Source: Megalonaias nervosa (taxonomy: Eukaryota > Mollusca > Bivalvia > Unionida > Unionidae). Taken from it: DNA of 64,000 bases. The stretch is taken from NCBI GenBank assembly GCA_016617855.1, contig JAECUM010001898.1, forward strand, positions 55,057 through 119,056. Reading direction: 5' to 3'. Below the pieces are notes generated by a model. That model saw only the letters and a list, made by a program, of their open reading frames with translations, was not told where the DNA came from and did not search any database. Positions 24,191-35,969 of this stretch are shown piece after piece. Both the position numbers and the translations under genes were made by a program. Every line of letters begins with the position of its first letter. Within the stretch, counting starts at the first letter, position 1.

Positions 24191-24639
24191 CTGTCTCCTT
24201 ATTCTTGAAACCTTCTATGCATAGTCTTCAAGCTTTGCTGGATTTTAAATAAAATTAACCACATAGCCTCAATCACAGTATTTTTTCATACAACAGTAAT
24301 TTTTATTCAACATCCTTAGGTCCTGTGTGCTTACTAATTGATAGTGACTAATATCTGATCCCTGTTCAGGAACTGTCTGGCCAATTAGTGATTCATTTAT
24401 GGCTAATAGAGTTATCTCTTTGTCAGAGAATTTTTGAAAGGTATACAATTTTAGTAAAAATTAGTTTGCTAAATTTTCTGAATGTTGTACTTGCTAATAT
24501 TATGTGATTTACACTAGTTGTGGTAAGGCAATGTACTATTTTGTCTCTGTGTATGTAGCCATATGTCACTGTCCCTCCATATGTGACCATTACCCTTTTA
24601 GCACAATAAATCAAGTTCTCTATCATCTACAGTTTACCA

Positions 24640-25600
24640 TACTGTGTGTGTGACTTGCATTTAGGTTGATGAATAACCTTACAAATTGTGAGGTTAAAAG
24701 TCAAGGTCACTGTAATTAAGAAATAAAAAATGGACCACATTTTGTAAATACCTTGCACTTATGTTAAGGAAGGAGCCTATCTATTATTGGGCCAAAAGGT
24801 CAAATGTCAAAGTGACTGTAACTAAAAGCAGAAAAATGGTTTCTGCATAATGGCATCAGTTTGCCTAACATACCATGACCAAATGTTGCAGATGGCTTGC
24901 ACTTGGGTTACGGAAAAATCCTGCTGATTTTAGGGTTGACAGTTTAAATGTCAAGGTCACTATAACTGAAAGAAAAAATTGTTTCCACAAAAAAAACATT
25001 ACTTCTTCATCACATAACTAGACCATACTTTGCATAAGGCTTGCACTTGAGGTAAAGAAGAAACCTTATGATTTCAGGTCAGAGGTCAAGTATAATGTTA
25101 CTGAAAGAAGAAAATGGTTTTCAGTGCCTTCACCAAACTTTGTGGATGACCTGCATGTTGGGTAAGAAGGAAGCCTATTGATTTTGAGGTCAAAGGTCAT
25201 TGTCACTGTAAGTGACAAGAAAAATGATTTCTGCATAATAACTTCAGTTCTTGACCACGTATGTGGATCAGTGTTTGCACTCAACATGTTGAAGAAGCCA
25301 ATTGATTTTAGGGTGAAAAAGTCAAAGGTCATGATCATTAATGCTCAGAGAAAAATGGGTTTTGTAGAGCAAGTTCCTGAACACATTTTTGTAGATGGCT
25401 TGCATTTAGGGTAATAAAGAAAGCAGTATACTCTGTGAGTTAGAGGTCAGAGGTCACTGTGATGGCAATTCTAATAAGAAAGTAGTTGTTTTACCACAAA
25501 AACGTTAGTTCAGGAACGTATACCTTAAATGTCCAGGTCATTGAGATCCTTTGGTCAACAGTCTTCAGACTCGCACATGCCCTACTGGTGCCTACATAAA
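24640..25600. repeat. Degenerate ~130-bp repeats carrying AGGTCA direct repeats
   Basis: Six or seven poorly conserved units share aggtcaaaggtca, actgtaactgaaagaagaaa, atggtttctgcata and gcttgcacttgggt. Perfect AGGTCA-N-AGGTCA motifs occur near 25074-25087, 25189-25202 and 25443-25456. These equal the DR1 sites bound by nuclear receptors (HNF4, RXR heterodimers), but here they are part of the repeat unit. Confidence 0.75.
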
Positions 25601-25611
25601 GGACTTTTTAA

Positions 25612-26445
25612 CACAGGTTGGGGTATAATGTACCATTCACAGTTGATGTGTAATGTACCAATCACAATTGGTGTATAATGTACCAATCACAATTGGTGTA
25701 TAATGTACCATTCACAGTTTGTATATAATGTACCATTCACAGTTGGTGTATAATATACCATTCATAGCTGGTATATAATGTACCATTCACAGTTGGTATT
25801 TAATATACCATTCACAGTTGGTGTGTAGTGTACCAATCATGGTTGGTATGTAATGTACCATTCTCTGTTGGCAGATAATGAACCATTCACAGCTGGTGTA
25901 TAACATACTATTCATGATTGATATATAATGTACCATTTATAGTTGGTGTATAATGTACCATTCACAGTTGGTGTATAATGTAACATTCAAGCTTGGTGTA
26001 TAATGTACCATTCATGCTTGGTGTTTAATGTACCATTCATGATTAGTGTATAGTGTAACATTCACAGATGGTATATAATGTACCATTCACAGTTGATGTG
26101 TAATATACCATCAACAGTTGGTGCTTAATCTACTATTCACAGTTGGTGTGTAGAGTACCATTCACAGTTGGTGTATAATGTACCATTCTCTGTTGGCACA
26201 CCATTCACAGCTGGTGTATAACATACTGTTCATGATCCATGTATATTGTACTGTTCACAGTTGGTGTATACTGTACCATTCACAGTTGGTGTATAATGTA
26301 CCATTCATGACTGGTGTTTAATGTGCCTTTCATGATTGTTGTATAGTGTACCATTATACAGTTGGTGTTTCATGTACGTTTGATGGTTGGTGTAAAGTAT
26401 ACATTTCACATTAGGTGTATAATGTACCGTTCAGGATACTTTTGT
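25612..26445. repeat. ~25-bp minisatellite upstream of the last exon
   Basis: About thirty units around gtataatgtaccattcacag and ttggt. It ends some 40 bp before the terminal ube2g2 exon. Variation is high, so it is old. Confidence 0.9.
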
Positions 26446-26482
26446 TAGTACTTGTTAAAATGTTGGGGTATTTTTGTTGCAG

Positions 26483-26595
26483 AACCCAATGACGAGAGTG
26501 CAGCCAATGTCGATGCAGCAAAAACATGGAGAGAGGATAGGAAAAAGTTCAATGAAGTTGCAGAAAGGACAGTCAGAAAAACTCTTGGTTTATGA
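26483..26595 (+). CDS. ube2g2: Ubiquitin-conjugating enzyme E2 G2, terminal coding exon
   Basis: After a TTGCAG acceptor the exon completes the Glu codon begun at 12403 and encodes PNDESAANVDAAKTWREDRK and KFNEVAERTVRKTLGL, then TGA at 26593-26595. This is the C-terminal helix region of UBE2G2, which packs against the UBC core and binds the G2BR region of the ERAD ligase gp78 in the known family. The visible exons together give an undamaged C-terminal three quarters of the protein. Confidence 0.95.
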
Positions 26596-26607
26596 TATAT
26601 GTTGTGC

Positions 26608-26613
26608 AATAAA
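26608..26613 (+). terminator. Possible polyadenylation signal of ube2g2
   Basis: AATAAA lies 12 bases after the stop codon. It could be used, but AT-rich sequence downstream offers other candidates, so the true cleavage site is not fixed by sequence alone. Confidence 0.35.
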
Positions 26614-28360
26614 AGTATATTTTAGAAACCAATCCATTTCCAATTTTAGCTGTTTTATCTTGATTAAAACATGGAAAGGGAAGCAGAATTTATGGGTGAA
26701 GTAAGAGAAGGAACTTTTGTTGGTTTGAAGACAAGAAAAGAAAAAAAACCTTCTTGACTTTTATTGTCAAAGGTGTAAAGAAATTAATGTCAAAATAGAT
26801 TTTAAAATAATATGAAAATTCCCATTTATTAAAGAACATTGATCCAAATCCAGTGTTGTATTTAAATGTGTTATATAAAACTCAGTCACTTAGCAAGAGA
26901 CAAGGCATAAATTATTCCTGTACATAATAAAAATTTCCAAAGATGCTTTTTGATCAAGTTTGACTTTAAACATTCTATAAACCACTCCATGCATTTTCTG
27001 AAGAAAGAGCAAAACAATTTGGAATTTGAAGTTTTTGTTCACAATTTCTCAAGAAAATGCTTATTTGAAGTTGTTGTCCATCATAGCCATAAAATTCAAA
27101 ATGACCACGATATGCAGGGTTGTGTTATTCCAAATGGATTTGCAAGTTGTCAAACATAGGATGTAATCCAGAAATATTCTGTACGCATTGCTGCCAAGAG
27201 GACCCTTCTGACTGTAACTCAAGAGTCATGAGAAATACCAGTTACAGACCTGCCACTTATCTGATTTACTCAGGATTTAAATCATGATTTCTCTTTTTTT
27301 TTCCCCCAAAATCACGAGTTTTAAAATGCAAAAAATTTTTTAAAGTACCTTTTGATTCATGATGGTTGTGCAAAGAGAGCAAAAGTGATGCAGAAATGTT
27401 TCCATTTTCATCTTTTATTTTGATATTTATTGTGTTAATGGAAGTAACACAAAATGTCAGCATAAAAGAAAAAAATGGAAAAGCACAAAGAAAAAATAGC
27501 AGAGATGTCGATTCCTTTGTATAGTTTTTGTAAATGTACGGCCACAAATACAGATCTGGATTTTTTTTTCCTTTGGCATCCTGATTTTCATTCCACTCAA
27601 GGTGGCTGGTCTGCAGTTAGTGTCTAAAATATAAACTCATTTTTGAGGACAAGCTTGTCTGCATGAAATGGTATGATTTAAACGGTAAGCGAGATCTGCC
27701 CACAAAATATCAATCAATATCAATCAATATCAGTACAGGTTTGGGTGTTGAATTATCAAACTAAGGTAGAAACTTCCATTTACAGCAAAAACACTTCTTT
27801 GATGGCCGAGACTGTTTCCAAAACTATGAGTAATAAATGCAATGCATTGAGAGTTGTCCCCTGTTACAGGGTTGGTTTGTGTACTGTTCTTAACTATCAA
27901 GCAGATGGTATGTTCAGATTTAGTACCAGTAGACAACATAAATACAAGCAGAGTTGTCAGTTATTTTTAACTTTGCTATTAGGACTCTGACATTATCTGA
28001 AACAGTAGTTGTCTGTTTCATGTTTAAGATAGCTGGTGCTTCACTCAGTCTGAATTGATAGTAAGCTCATATTGAGAGTTATTTTGTACTTGAAACTATC
28101 TTAATTTTTGTCCACAATCATTTTACTTTTAGAAGTCCCTATTCTGTTACCAAACCTAGGGGTTGATGTTCTTATCGGCTAAAAAAGAAATACCTCCCAT
28201 GGGTGTAAAATATTTCAGAAGATCCAGAGAAAAAGTTAATGTGCAAACTTGAGTTCTGTACTAAAAGGAATCCCTTTTTTTCAGTCCATGGGATCAGTCA
28301 TATTGTAGGTATGACAATGCCGGTTTTGAGATGAGACACTTAACTTGCCAATTTGTTGTA
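26614..28360. other. Sequence downstream of ube2g2 without recognised features
   Basis: 3' UTR and intergenic DNA. A short atcaatatcaatcaat repeat lies near 27708-27730. Open frames here have no recognisable domains. Confidence 0.45.
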
Positions 28361-28660
28361 ATGATCTTGTCAAAGGGCTGGTATAGAGCCTCTCACCTGT
28401 TGATGATCTTGTTGAAGGGCTGGTGTCTCACCTGTTGATGATCTTGTCAAAGGGCTGGTGTCTCGCCTGTTGATGACTTTGCAGTGTGAGCTTATGGACC
28501 TGTTGATGATCTTGCCTAAATGCCATGTGAGCAATGTGTTACATACTAATGATCTTACCTGGATGCCATGTGAGCTTATGTTGAGTACCTGTTGATGAAT
28601 TTACCTGGGGGCCATTTGTGCTTATGGAGAATCTTACCTGTTGATGATCTAAATCTGAAG
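28361..28660. repeat. Degenerate ~45-bp repeats
   Basis: Units sharing cacctgttgatgatcttg and aaagggctggtgtc, merging into units with cttacctggatgccatgtga. Six or seven copies. Confidence 0.7.
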
Positions 28661-28727
28661 GCCATGATGGTTTATTTTGCTTTGTTGTTTAACTCTGTAC
28701 CATTTTATACGTCTATATATTTCTGAT

Positions 28728-29003
28728 TTTTAAGGTGGGTGATTGAAGGTTGGAGGTAGTTTTGTCTTTTAAGGTGAGTGCTTGGAGGTTTGAGGTTGTT
28801 TTGTATGTTTAAGGTGGTTATCGAAGGTTCAAGTTTTGCCTCTTTAAGGTGGCTGATTGAATTTTTTGAGATAGATTTGTTCTTTTTAAGGTGGATGATA
28901 AAAGGTTTGAGGTATTTTGTCTTTTTAAAGTGGTCGTTAGAAAGTTTGAGGTGGTTTTGCCTTTCTGAAGTGACTGATTGAAGGTTTGAGGTAGTTTTGT
29001 CAT
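28728..29003. repeat. ~39-bp minisatellite
   Basis: Seven units around aaggtggatgattgaaggtt and tgaggtagttttgtct. Open frames on both strands are repeat artefacts. Confidence 0.85.
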
Positions 29004-29139
29004 TCATGAGCATAACTTACAAACAACTGAAGTTATTTCAACCAAATTTGATACCAAGCAAGGGAATAGAGGTATCATGTTATATATTTACAATTTTCCA
29101 TATTCAGTATTTTATATTACCATGGAAGCAAAATGAAGT

Positions 29140-29804
29140 ATACATTGTATAAATTTGTGGGCGCTTGACCATAAGGAGTATGAAATAGAGTGTGCTGTAC
29201 CATAAGAAGCATAAAATTGAGTGTTCAACCATAAAGAGTATAAAATTGAGAGTTCTTGATTGTAAGTAGAATAAAATTGAGTGTGACTGACCATAATTGT
29301 TTGCTTGAGCTTAGTATAAAATTGTGTTTGACCATAAAAAGTAAAACTGAGGGTTCTTGACCATAATGATTATAAAATTGAGTGTGCTGTACCATAAGGG
29401 GTATAAAATTGAGTGTGCTGTACCATAATGAGTATAAAATTGAGTGTGCTGTACCATAAGAGGTATATAATTGAGTGTGCTGTACCATAAGAGGTATATA
29501 ATTGAGTGTGCTGTACCATAAGGAGTATAAAATAGAGTGTGTCTGACCATAAGGAGTATAAAATTGAGTGTGTCTGACCATAAGGAGTATAAAATTGAGT
29601 GTGCTGTACCATAAGGAGTATAAAATTGAGTGTGTCTGACGATAAGGAGTATAAAATTGAGAGTTCTTGAATATGAGTAGCATAAAATTGAGTGTAACTG
29701 ACCATAATTGTTTGATTGAGCTTAAGGACTATAAATTTGTTTGACCGTAAAGAGAATAAAACTGAGGGTTCTTGACCATAATGAGTATAAAATTGAGTGT
29801 GTTT
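29140..29804. repeat. ~30-bp minisatellite
   Basis: About twenty units around ataaggagtataaaattgag and tgtgctgtacc. Several minus-strand frames of 60-150 codons arise from it. The array stops abruptly at the LTR-like sequence that begins at 29805. Confidence 0.88.
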
Positions 29805-30525
29805 TGTTACAACTCTTTAGTCTTGTACTGAGGAACAAAACAAAGAGAAACCAGCAAGTAAAATTCAATAAATAATTTATTTTCCTTAGAAAGCGAAAAT
29901 TTAAAAGGAACTTATGGTATTTTCAATTAACCACCAAATAATCCTAAAAGCTCTATCAAAAGTCCAAAGTACAGAGTGTTCCGAATGAATTTCAGTATTT
30001 AATGTGCTGATGTGCCAGTAACCTCGATTGAGCTGATGTGCAAACAATTATGATGTATCACAATGATATAATCCAGAATGACCTTGAATGAATTTACAAT
30101 AATCCCAAAATAGTGATTTAGTCCAAAATGTAAATGAGCACTTTGTAATTATATTGAATACTTTTCTAAGAAATAATTCCTCTCAAATTACATCTGAACA
30201 CAACTAACAATGATTTTAAAGCTGTACTTCAAGTAGGTATGAAATAATATGTTCTCTTCAAACTTGTATACAGACTGTCACATGACTTATAACACAACAA
30301 AATGCCCTGAATCAAGTTCATTTACAGTGGAATTTTCCAAAAATTCATCAACAAAGTCAGGTCTGTTGACTTAAATTTAGCAAATAATCTGACCAACATC
30401 ATGTAGACCATGTTTTTTTTTCCAAAAGAAAAACCAGTGTTCTGAACTCATATCCAAGTAAACATGTTGCTTATAGGTAAGAATTACCTTAAAATATAAT
30501 ATTCAATCCTGAACAAAAATTAACA
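29805..30525. mobile_element. Diverged LTR-like sequence
   Basis: Starts TGTTACAACTCTTTAG at the edge of a minisatellite. It shares ordered blocks with the Gmr1-like LTRs: accagcaagt..., aataaataatttattttcct tagaaa, the tcacatgactt...aaaatgcc region, and ...ttaaca at the end. Similarity is patchy, and no target duplication is clear. It is probably a solo LTR from a related family; the right boundary is approximate. Confidence 0.5.
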
Positions 30526-30552
30526 GTTTAAAGCCCTGTTCATACTATTTTG

Positions 30553-30873
30553 GACCGCTCCGGTGGCCTAGTGGTTAGAGCGTCCGCCTCGGATGCGGGA
30601 GGTCGTGGGTTCGATCCCCGGTCGAGTCATACCAAAGACATACAAAAATGGTACTAACAGCTGCCTCGCTTGGCGCTCAGCATTAAGAGGTTAGTGTTAG
30701 GACTGGTCGGCCTGGTGTCAGGATAATGTGACTGGGTGGGACATCATGCTACATGTCTGCGGCATGATGCCCCAGTGCTAGACATCACTATAAACTGCCA
30801 CACTGCAGACATCGTAGCGATATGACTGAAAAATTGTTAAAGCTACGTTAAAAATCATAATCACATCACATCA
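30553..30873 (+). repeat. tRNA-derived SINE, family A
   Basis: The head gtggcctagtggttagagcg (A-box), a tcggatgcggg anticodon arm and gttcgatcccc (B-box) are followed by a 240-bp body ending (tcaca)n. A perfect 12-bp duplication, catactattttg, flanks it (30541-30552 and 30874-30885). The same family occurs at 56560-56875 in reverse. Confidence 0.94.
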
Positions 30874-30885
30874 CATACTATTTTG

Positions 30886-32012
30886 TGATGATATATCTTA
30901 GTATATGTTCTAAGATTTTTGATGAACAATTTTTTTATGTTATAACTATTTAAGTATATAGACAAAATTTTAATATTTAAAATGTAAATTTCACATAGTT
31001 GAGATTTCAGTCATTTCCATCTATAGAAAAATCCCTGAAACTGTTCTTTAATTGGCTGAGAATATGTTGGGTGATGTCATATTAAGTAACATTGCTGTGA
31101 GAAAGCCCATTAGGCTAATTTGCATAGGTAAAGTACACAAAGTAGAACAATCCAATGCGTTTGAAGTTGGGTAAAGCAAAGAGATGTGTGTTGAAGAACA
31201 AACATTATTACACATCATTGCCTGAATGAAAATATTTAAGCTGTATTAATTAAATATTATAAACTTTGTGATCTGCGGAAATGTTTAATTAAAGTTAGAA
31301 TTTACTCCTTATATGAAATTCAAAATGTGATTATTTCACTAGTCAGATATGTGTACAAGTGTGATTAATTTTTTAAGACAAAATGTCAAAATATAGATGT
31401 GATTCAGGGAAGGATGAGCCATCTGCAAAGCAAACAAAGCCCATCCAAACAAAAGTTTAGAACTCCTGGATGGGATTTGGCTTGCAAAGTGCAGAAGCAA
31501 GGCTGAGCATCTTGTTTGCACATACCGCAAATATTCTGACAACACTTAGGTATTCTGGGGTATATGACACCCGTTGACATAGCAAGACGAACCAGAAGAT
31601 GCAGAAAGATTAATTTCTAGGCAGAGAAAAATTGATCAAGAGTTTTGGACAAGTTTGCGCAACAGTACCATCCAGTCTCTAATGAGTGCAAAGATTAATA
31701 CAAATGACACTTGCATTACCTTCAAACCCCTTACTGAACTACTGGGAAAAGCAAAGGCTACATTTCATTAAGTCTATGTTCAACTGTTTGATGGTATTTA
31801 AAGACAGAAACTTGAATTTTTTTATTTATTTTAATGTGTTTAGTTGCAATTACAAGAGTGGGGGCAGATGTATGTGTATATGTGAACATATATATTGAAC
31901 AATGCTATTAAGATAATTAGTGATGCATGAACAATGCTTCTAATAGTGGTTGTGACACTTAGTTTACACGAGGGCTGTGATGTTTACTTCGTAAATCTGG
32001 CTTCTAGGTGTG
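30886..32012. other. Intergenic sequence without recognised features
   Basis: AT-rich DNA. Small open frames (31339-31545 and 31686-31898) lack domain similarity. Nothing further can be supported. Confidence 0.45.
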
Positions 32013-32014
32013 AC

Positions 32015-32044
<30 letters not shown>
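32013..32044. repeat. (AAT)n microsatellite
   Basis: About ten aat units. Confidence 0.95.
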
Positions 32045-32045
<1 letters not shown>

Positions 32046-32173
32046 GTAGATCTTAAAAAACAATAATGCTTCCTTAGCCCCAGATCTTCATCAACTTGTA
32101 TTATCTCCACTTTATTATCAGCATTGAAAAGAATGTTCTTTTGATTGTTTTATATCTGTTTGCCATGTTGTGG

Positions 32174-32175
32174 TA

Positions 32176-32240
<65 letters not shown>
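32174..32240. repeat. (TG)n(TA)n microsatellite
   Basis: A (tg)n tract passes into a longer (ta)n tract. An open frame of alternating Tyr-Ile across it is an artefact. Confidence 0.95.
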
Positions 32241-32244
<4 letters not shown>

Positions 32245-32439
32245 TAGCCGTACGTCAGCACAAGAATGGCTATATAGCGCCAATATTGTCAGTATTACTT
32301 TAGTATGAATTTATCTTCTGCATAATAATAAATGTTTGCACTGGCTACTAGAAACTACTGAAAGTTTCGTAGACGTGCAATGTGTAATTATTGATTACAT
32401 TTTGGTTGTTCAACTTTTGCTTCAATTTGTATGCAGGTA

Positions 32440-32770
32440 CACCAAAGTTTGAGCAACGACGTTCTCAACATTGTACAACAGTAGATAATGGTTACTCCGT
32501 TGACAGTTGTGTTCGTGTAATGTGTGAGCAGATGTGCTATCTTTGCGTTATCTTGTCAAGTCAATCGTGGTTCATTTCCTTGGTTCACTAGTGTGTGCGC
32601 TTCTGTGGTTATTGGCAATACTAAATAGACTTAAGTTACTTACAGGAATTAATTTCTTTTCTTACTGAAATGACTTGGTATTTCCATTTCGTTATGTCTT
32701 AACTAATTCCTGATAAAAGGATGATGTTGCGTGTAATTATTTCGGTGTCAATTATTATAATGGTCCACAG
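32440..32770. repeat. Segment paralogous to 51220-52510
   Basis: Shared ordered blocks: ttcgtgtaat.t.tgagcag, gtcaatcgtgg.tcatttcc, cactagtgtgtgc, tctgtggttattg, gaattaatt.cttttcttac, gcgtgtaattatttc.gtgt and ataat.gtcc. Here each of the two blocks that became minisatellites at 51.2-52.4 kb is present once. Orientation is the same in both places. This could be an old dispersed repeat or a local duplication. Confidence 0.7.
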
Positions 32771-33229
32771 AGTTCTTTGAAGTAAAAATTTATTTATGGA
32801 CACACCTTTGTATTTCTTCCCCCAAGGCGGCAATTAGTATTTATCCAAATATCAAAAGATCATATCCCGAGGGACAAGTTTACCGTTTCGAATTGTGCGG
32901 AGAGCAACTAGACAATCACGTATGGATGAGTATATTGCATAAAAATCCGGCCTTTTCTTCGAAAATCTCTGAAACACATATTCACGCAAGTACACAGTAC
33001 GCCCACCATAGAGCAGTGAATAGCAAGGTCTGCCGTCGCACGATGCTGTTTGTTCTGTTAATTTTAAATTTTCGTTAGACCTCGATCTACCGGCACATTA
33101 TATGACAGAGATCAGTATGTACGTTCATTCGTTCATTACAATCGGGTGCATTTTATACACGACCGAATTCGGAAAACATTGACTCGCTCAGATGTGCACT
33201 TCATTACCTATTGAATAATACATGTTAAT

Positions 33230-33365
33230 TTTGACACGTGCCAGTTTTCCAATGAGAAATAAAGCTAGCCGTCTATTACACGTGCCAGTTTTCCAATGAG
33301 AAATAAAGCTAGCTGTCTGTTACACGTGCCAGTTTTCCTGTGAGAAATTAAAGTTAGCTGTCTAA
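33230..33365. repeat. ~43-bp tandem repeat, three units
   Basis: Three copies of tacacgtgccagttttccaa and tgagaaataaagctagctgt. The last is more diverged. Confidence 0.88.
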
Positions 33366-34487
33366 CTAGGATACATATCTTTGGTTGTAGAAGGTAAGGA
33401 AGTGACAGCTAATTTGCAACCTGTTTATTTCCTATCTCCTTTTGCTTACTCCCCCACCCCCATCCCCGTGCTTCCCATTCCCCCATCAAAAAGATATTTA
33501 TCGGATTATGTGATTTTTTAAAAGTATTATGATAAAAGAACAAAATAAACATACAAAAAAATTAGCTCTGTGCAAGTTACCAAGCATCTCAACTAAAATA
33601 TTTTCATTTAAAAACCGTAGATGTCAAATTACGGTCAGTGGTGAAAACATGGTGCGGCAGAAATGTAGCCAGACCGGCAGGTAAAAAGTATATGTTTGTA
33701 AACATAAGGTAAAATATTACTTCCTTGTCACCGTACTAAGAATGTAAACGTGTATTTGTCATAAAATGCGGACGAAAACCACCAGGTTATAGCTTAATAG
33801 GGGCAATTAAAAGAAAAGTTTATTTTATTACAAATGAAGTTTGAAAAACAGTTACTGGTATGTTGAACTGATACAAAAATTTCACAGCTGTGCTTGTAGA
33901 GAGTAGTTTGGGACACCACCAAAGGGTTCTGCTTTAATTGCATCACACGATTAGATGTACATGTATAGGTATTTCTTAAGTTTTTCAATCATGTCTTCTT
34001 TTAGGATGTGGTAGACGTTTTTGTCACTCACGAATTTAACTAATGGCTGTAAATCGTGTTCATCAGACATTACCAGCACAAAGTTCTTGAAGAAAAAGGT
34101 TTAAGAAATCGAAGAACATACACTTCTGAACCTATTGATTCTCCTTCACAACTGCAGCACTAATGACACAGAGAAGAGAAGAGATATTTCACAATGTAAA
34201 TCATCTAAAATACTAACATCAACCAAAAAGCTATTTCATTTGCTGACTTTCACAATCTGGTCTCCGAATTTATTTATTTATTTATTATAATTGAGCAAGT
34301 ATAACGGGAACAACTTCTTAATTTCTTTATTAATATTAGTGAATATTCAAATTCATTGGGTAAATCTGACGATAAAATTAATAAATATTTCTAACACGAA
34401 GGTAGACGTTGCCCAAAAAAGTAACAGATCCATTAACGTGGACTTAAATTTAGAAGAATCACGTCTTGTTACAATGTTGTTGAGATC
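33366..34487. other. Intergenic sequence before the nested viral element
   Basis: No gene or repeat terminus is recognised up to the hAT target site at 34488. A short (attt)n stretch occurs near 34268-34286. Confidence 0.45.
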
Positions 34488-34495
34488 ATTTAAAC

Positions 34496-34571
34496 CAGGG
34501 GTCTCAAACTCAAACCACCCCTAGGGCCGTATGAGGGAATTTTCGATTGCCCAAGGGCCGCACCATCTTTG
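34496..34571. mobile_element. Left arm of a hAT-like element interrupted by the viral element
   Basis: Begins CAGGGGTCTCAAACTC, preceded by the 8-bp target duplication ATTTAAAC (34488-34495). The partner arm ends GTTTGAGACCCATG at 50869 and is followed by the second ATTTAAAC (50870-50877). hAT elements make 8-bp duplications and often have CAGGGG-type ends, so the pair is well supported. Only 76 bp remain on this side before the TCATC site used by the viral element. Confidence 0.88.
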
Positions 34572-34576
34572 TCATC

Positions 34577-34844
34577 AGCAGCAGGCAGGGCGAACAGACA
34601 TTTTGGTTTCCTGACTTTATTTTCACAAAATAAAGGTTCCTACGGGGGCTGAAAAAATAAGGTCAATAACGCTAAACCGAACCTTCTAACCGATATTATT
34701 TCCAAATACGGTTGAAAACGGATAATAAATCGTTTGGTTTAGTTATTTTTGTTATTTTATTTTAGACTTTTTGTTTTTATTTTATAGTGCGTTTAGTTTA
34801 CTCGTTGGTCACTCAATTTTGGTTGGTTCACCCTGCCTGCTGCT
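34577..34844 (+). repeat. Left terminal inverted repeat of the viral element
   Basis: 268 bp, the inverted match of 50488-50755 with a moderate number of substitutions. Both ends of the repeat carry the same tip: AGCAGCAGGCAGGG at the outer end, and its complement CCCTGCCTGCTGCT at the inner end. The first gene starts 35 bp inside. Confidence 0.95.
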
Positions 34845-34878
34845 GTAAATTAAACAATTATTATAAATATTATCAGTA

Positions 34879-35938
34879 ATGAATATAGGTGAACCTCATT
34901 CTATTAGATTAGCACGAGAGCGACTAGAGTCAATTAAAAAATATTTACCTGTTCGTGATTCTGTTAAGCAACAACTACAAGAACGTCAGGAATCTCAAGT
35001 TGAATTTGCAGAGGATACAAAACAATTATTCAGGCCCATCACAGAAACAACCAAGGGCCTTCTTCCTGTATCAGAAAAGATTGCAGAGTCAACTGGCAAA
35101 ATAGCAGAAAGAACCAAACAGACGAAGAAACTTCTGCGAGAACTTCCAGTCGAGATAGCTGCTGCGTTGCCACCTCCTGATATCTTTTATGATGCACCAA
35201 CGCCAGAACCAGAAGAACCAGAAGAACCAGAACCAGCACGGGGCAGAGTTAACGTAACCGACAAATTCACCGATGCTGCCATTAATGATATCAGAGCGGC
35301 TAGAAACGTAGGTCAGTTAGCTAAAAGTGCGGTCAGGAGTTACAATAATCGAAGAGATTTATTAAAACCTAATTATGCAGATGACACTATTGGTCGTGAC
35401 TTATGGTATAAATGGATATTTCGTATCCATTATGGTGTTGATCAAGCCAGAAATACCGATCCGAGATTTATTGATTATAGTAATGCGATTGATGACTATA
35501 TCACAATTATGCAGCTAACACCACAACAACAAGAACAATTACGGCAACAACAAAAACAATTACAGCAGCAACAACAAAAACAATTACAGCAGCAACAACC
35601 ACAGCGTAAAGAAGAAGAACAACAAGGTCCCACTCCCATGACCACAGACGAATGGTGGGAATTACAAGAGAAAAAAGAAAGAATCTAGTAAAAAAGGAGA
35701 AGGTCTTCTTACCGGTATTTCTACCGGAGGAGATCTTACTCTATGTCCTAATAATGTCCTTGCTGATGTTGATCGGCTCGAAATACTCATTGGAGGAAAA
35801 CGAGCTGGAAATAACTCACGAGAAATAATTAATGAGGTATCTGATATTTGTAGACGATTATTTACAGGTGGTATTATGGACGTTATTGTTTATCAGTCTC
35901 TTATTAATGAAATTGCCGATGATTATCATAGTGACTGA
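34879..35938 (+). pseudogene. Uncharacterised virion-block protein, frameshifted near the C-terminus
   Basis: First gene inside the left repeat. Residues 1-269 are open to a TAG at 35686: a charged N-terminal region, a PEEPEEPEP-type acidic proline stretch near residue 115, a folded-looking middle (FTDAAINDIRAARNVGQL, ...RDLWYKWIFRIHYGVDQAR) and a long Gln-rich run (residues about 215-250). A second frame overlapping the end reads on from KKESSKKGEGLLTG to ADVDRLEILIGGKRAGNN and stops at 35938. The shift lies in or next to the run of six A at 35671-35676. I know no function. Its position, next to capsid genes, suggests a virion component. Confidence 0.7.
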
Positions 35939-35969
35939 GTATGTAATTAAATACAGTTACTATAATAAA

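Noticed and set aside
29805..30525. Full LTR retrotransposon at this site
   Set aside because: Only a single LTR-like unit is visible, without internal coding sequence or a clear target duplication.
32101..32283. 60-codon frame rich in Tyr-Ile
   Set aside because: It is the translation of a (TA)n microsatellite.
35832..35969. Upstream extension of the pVI-like frame beginning MRYLIFVDDYLQ with hydrophobic residues
   Set aside because: It overlaps the C-terminal segment of the preceding gene in another frame; the ATG at 35970 with an adjacent TATAATA motif is the better start.
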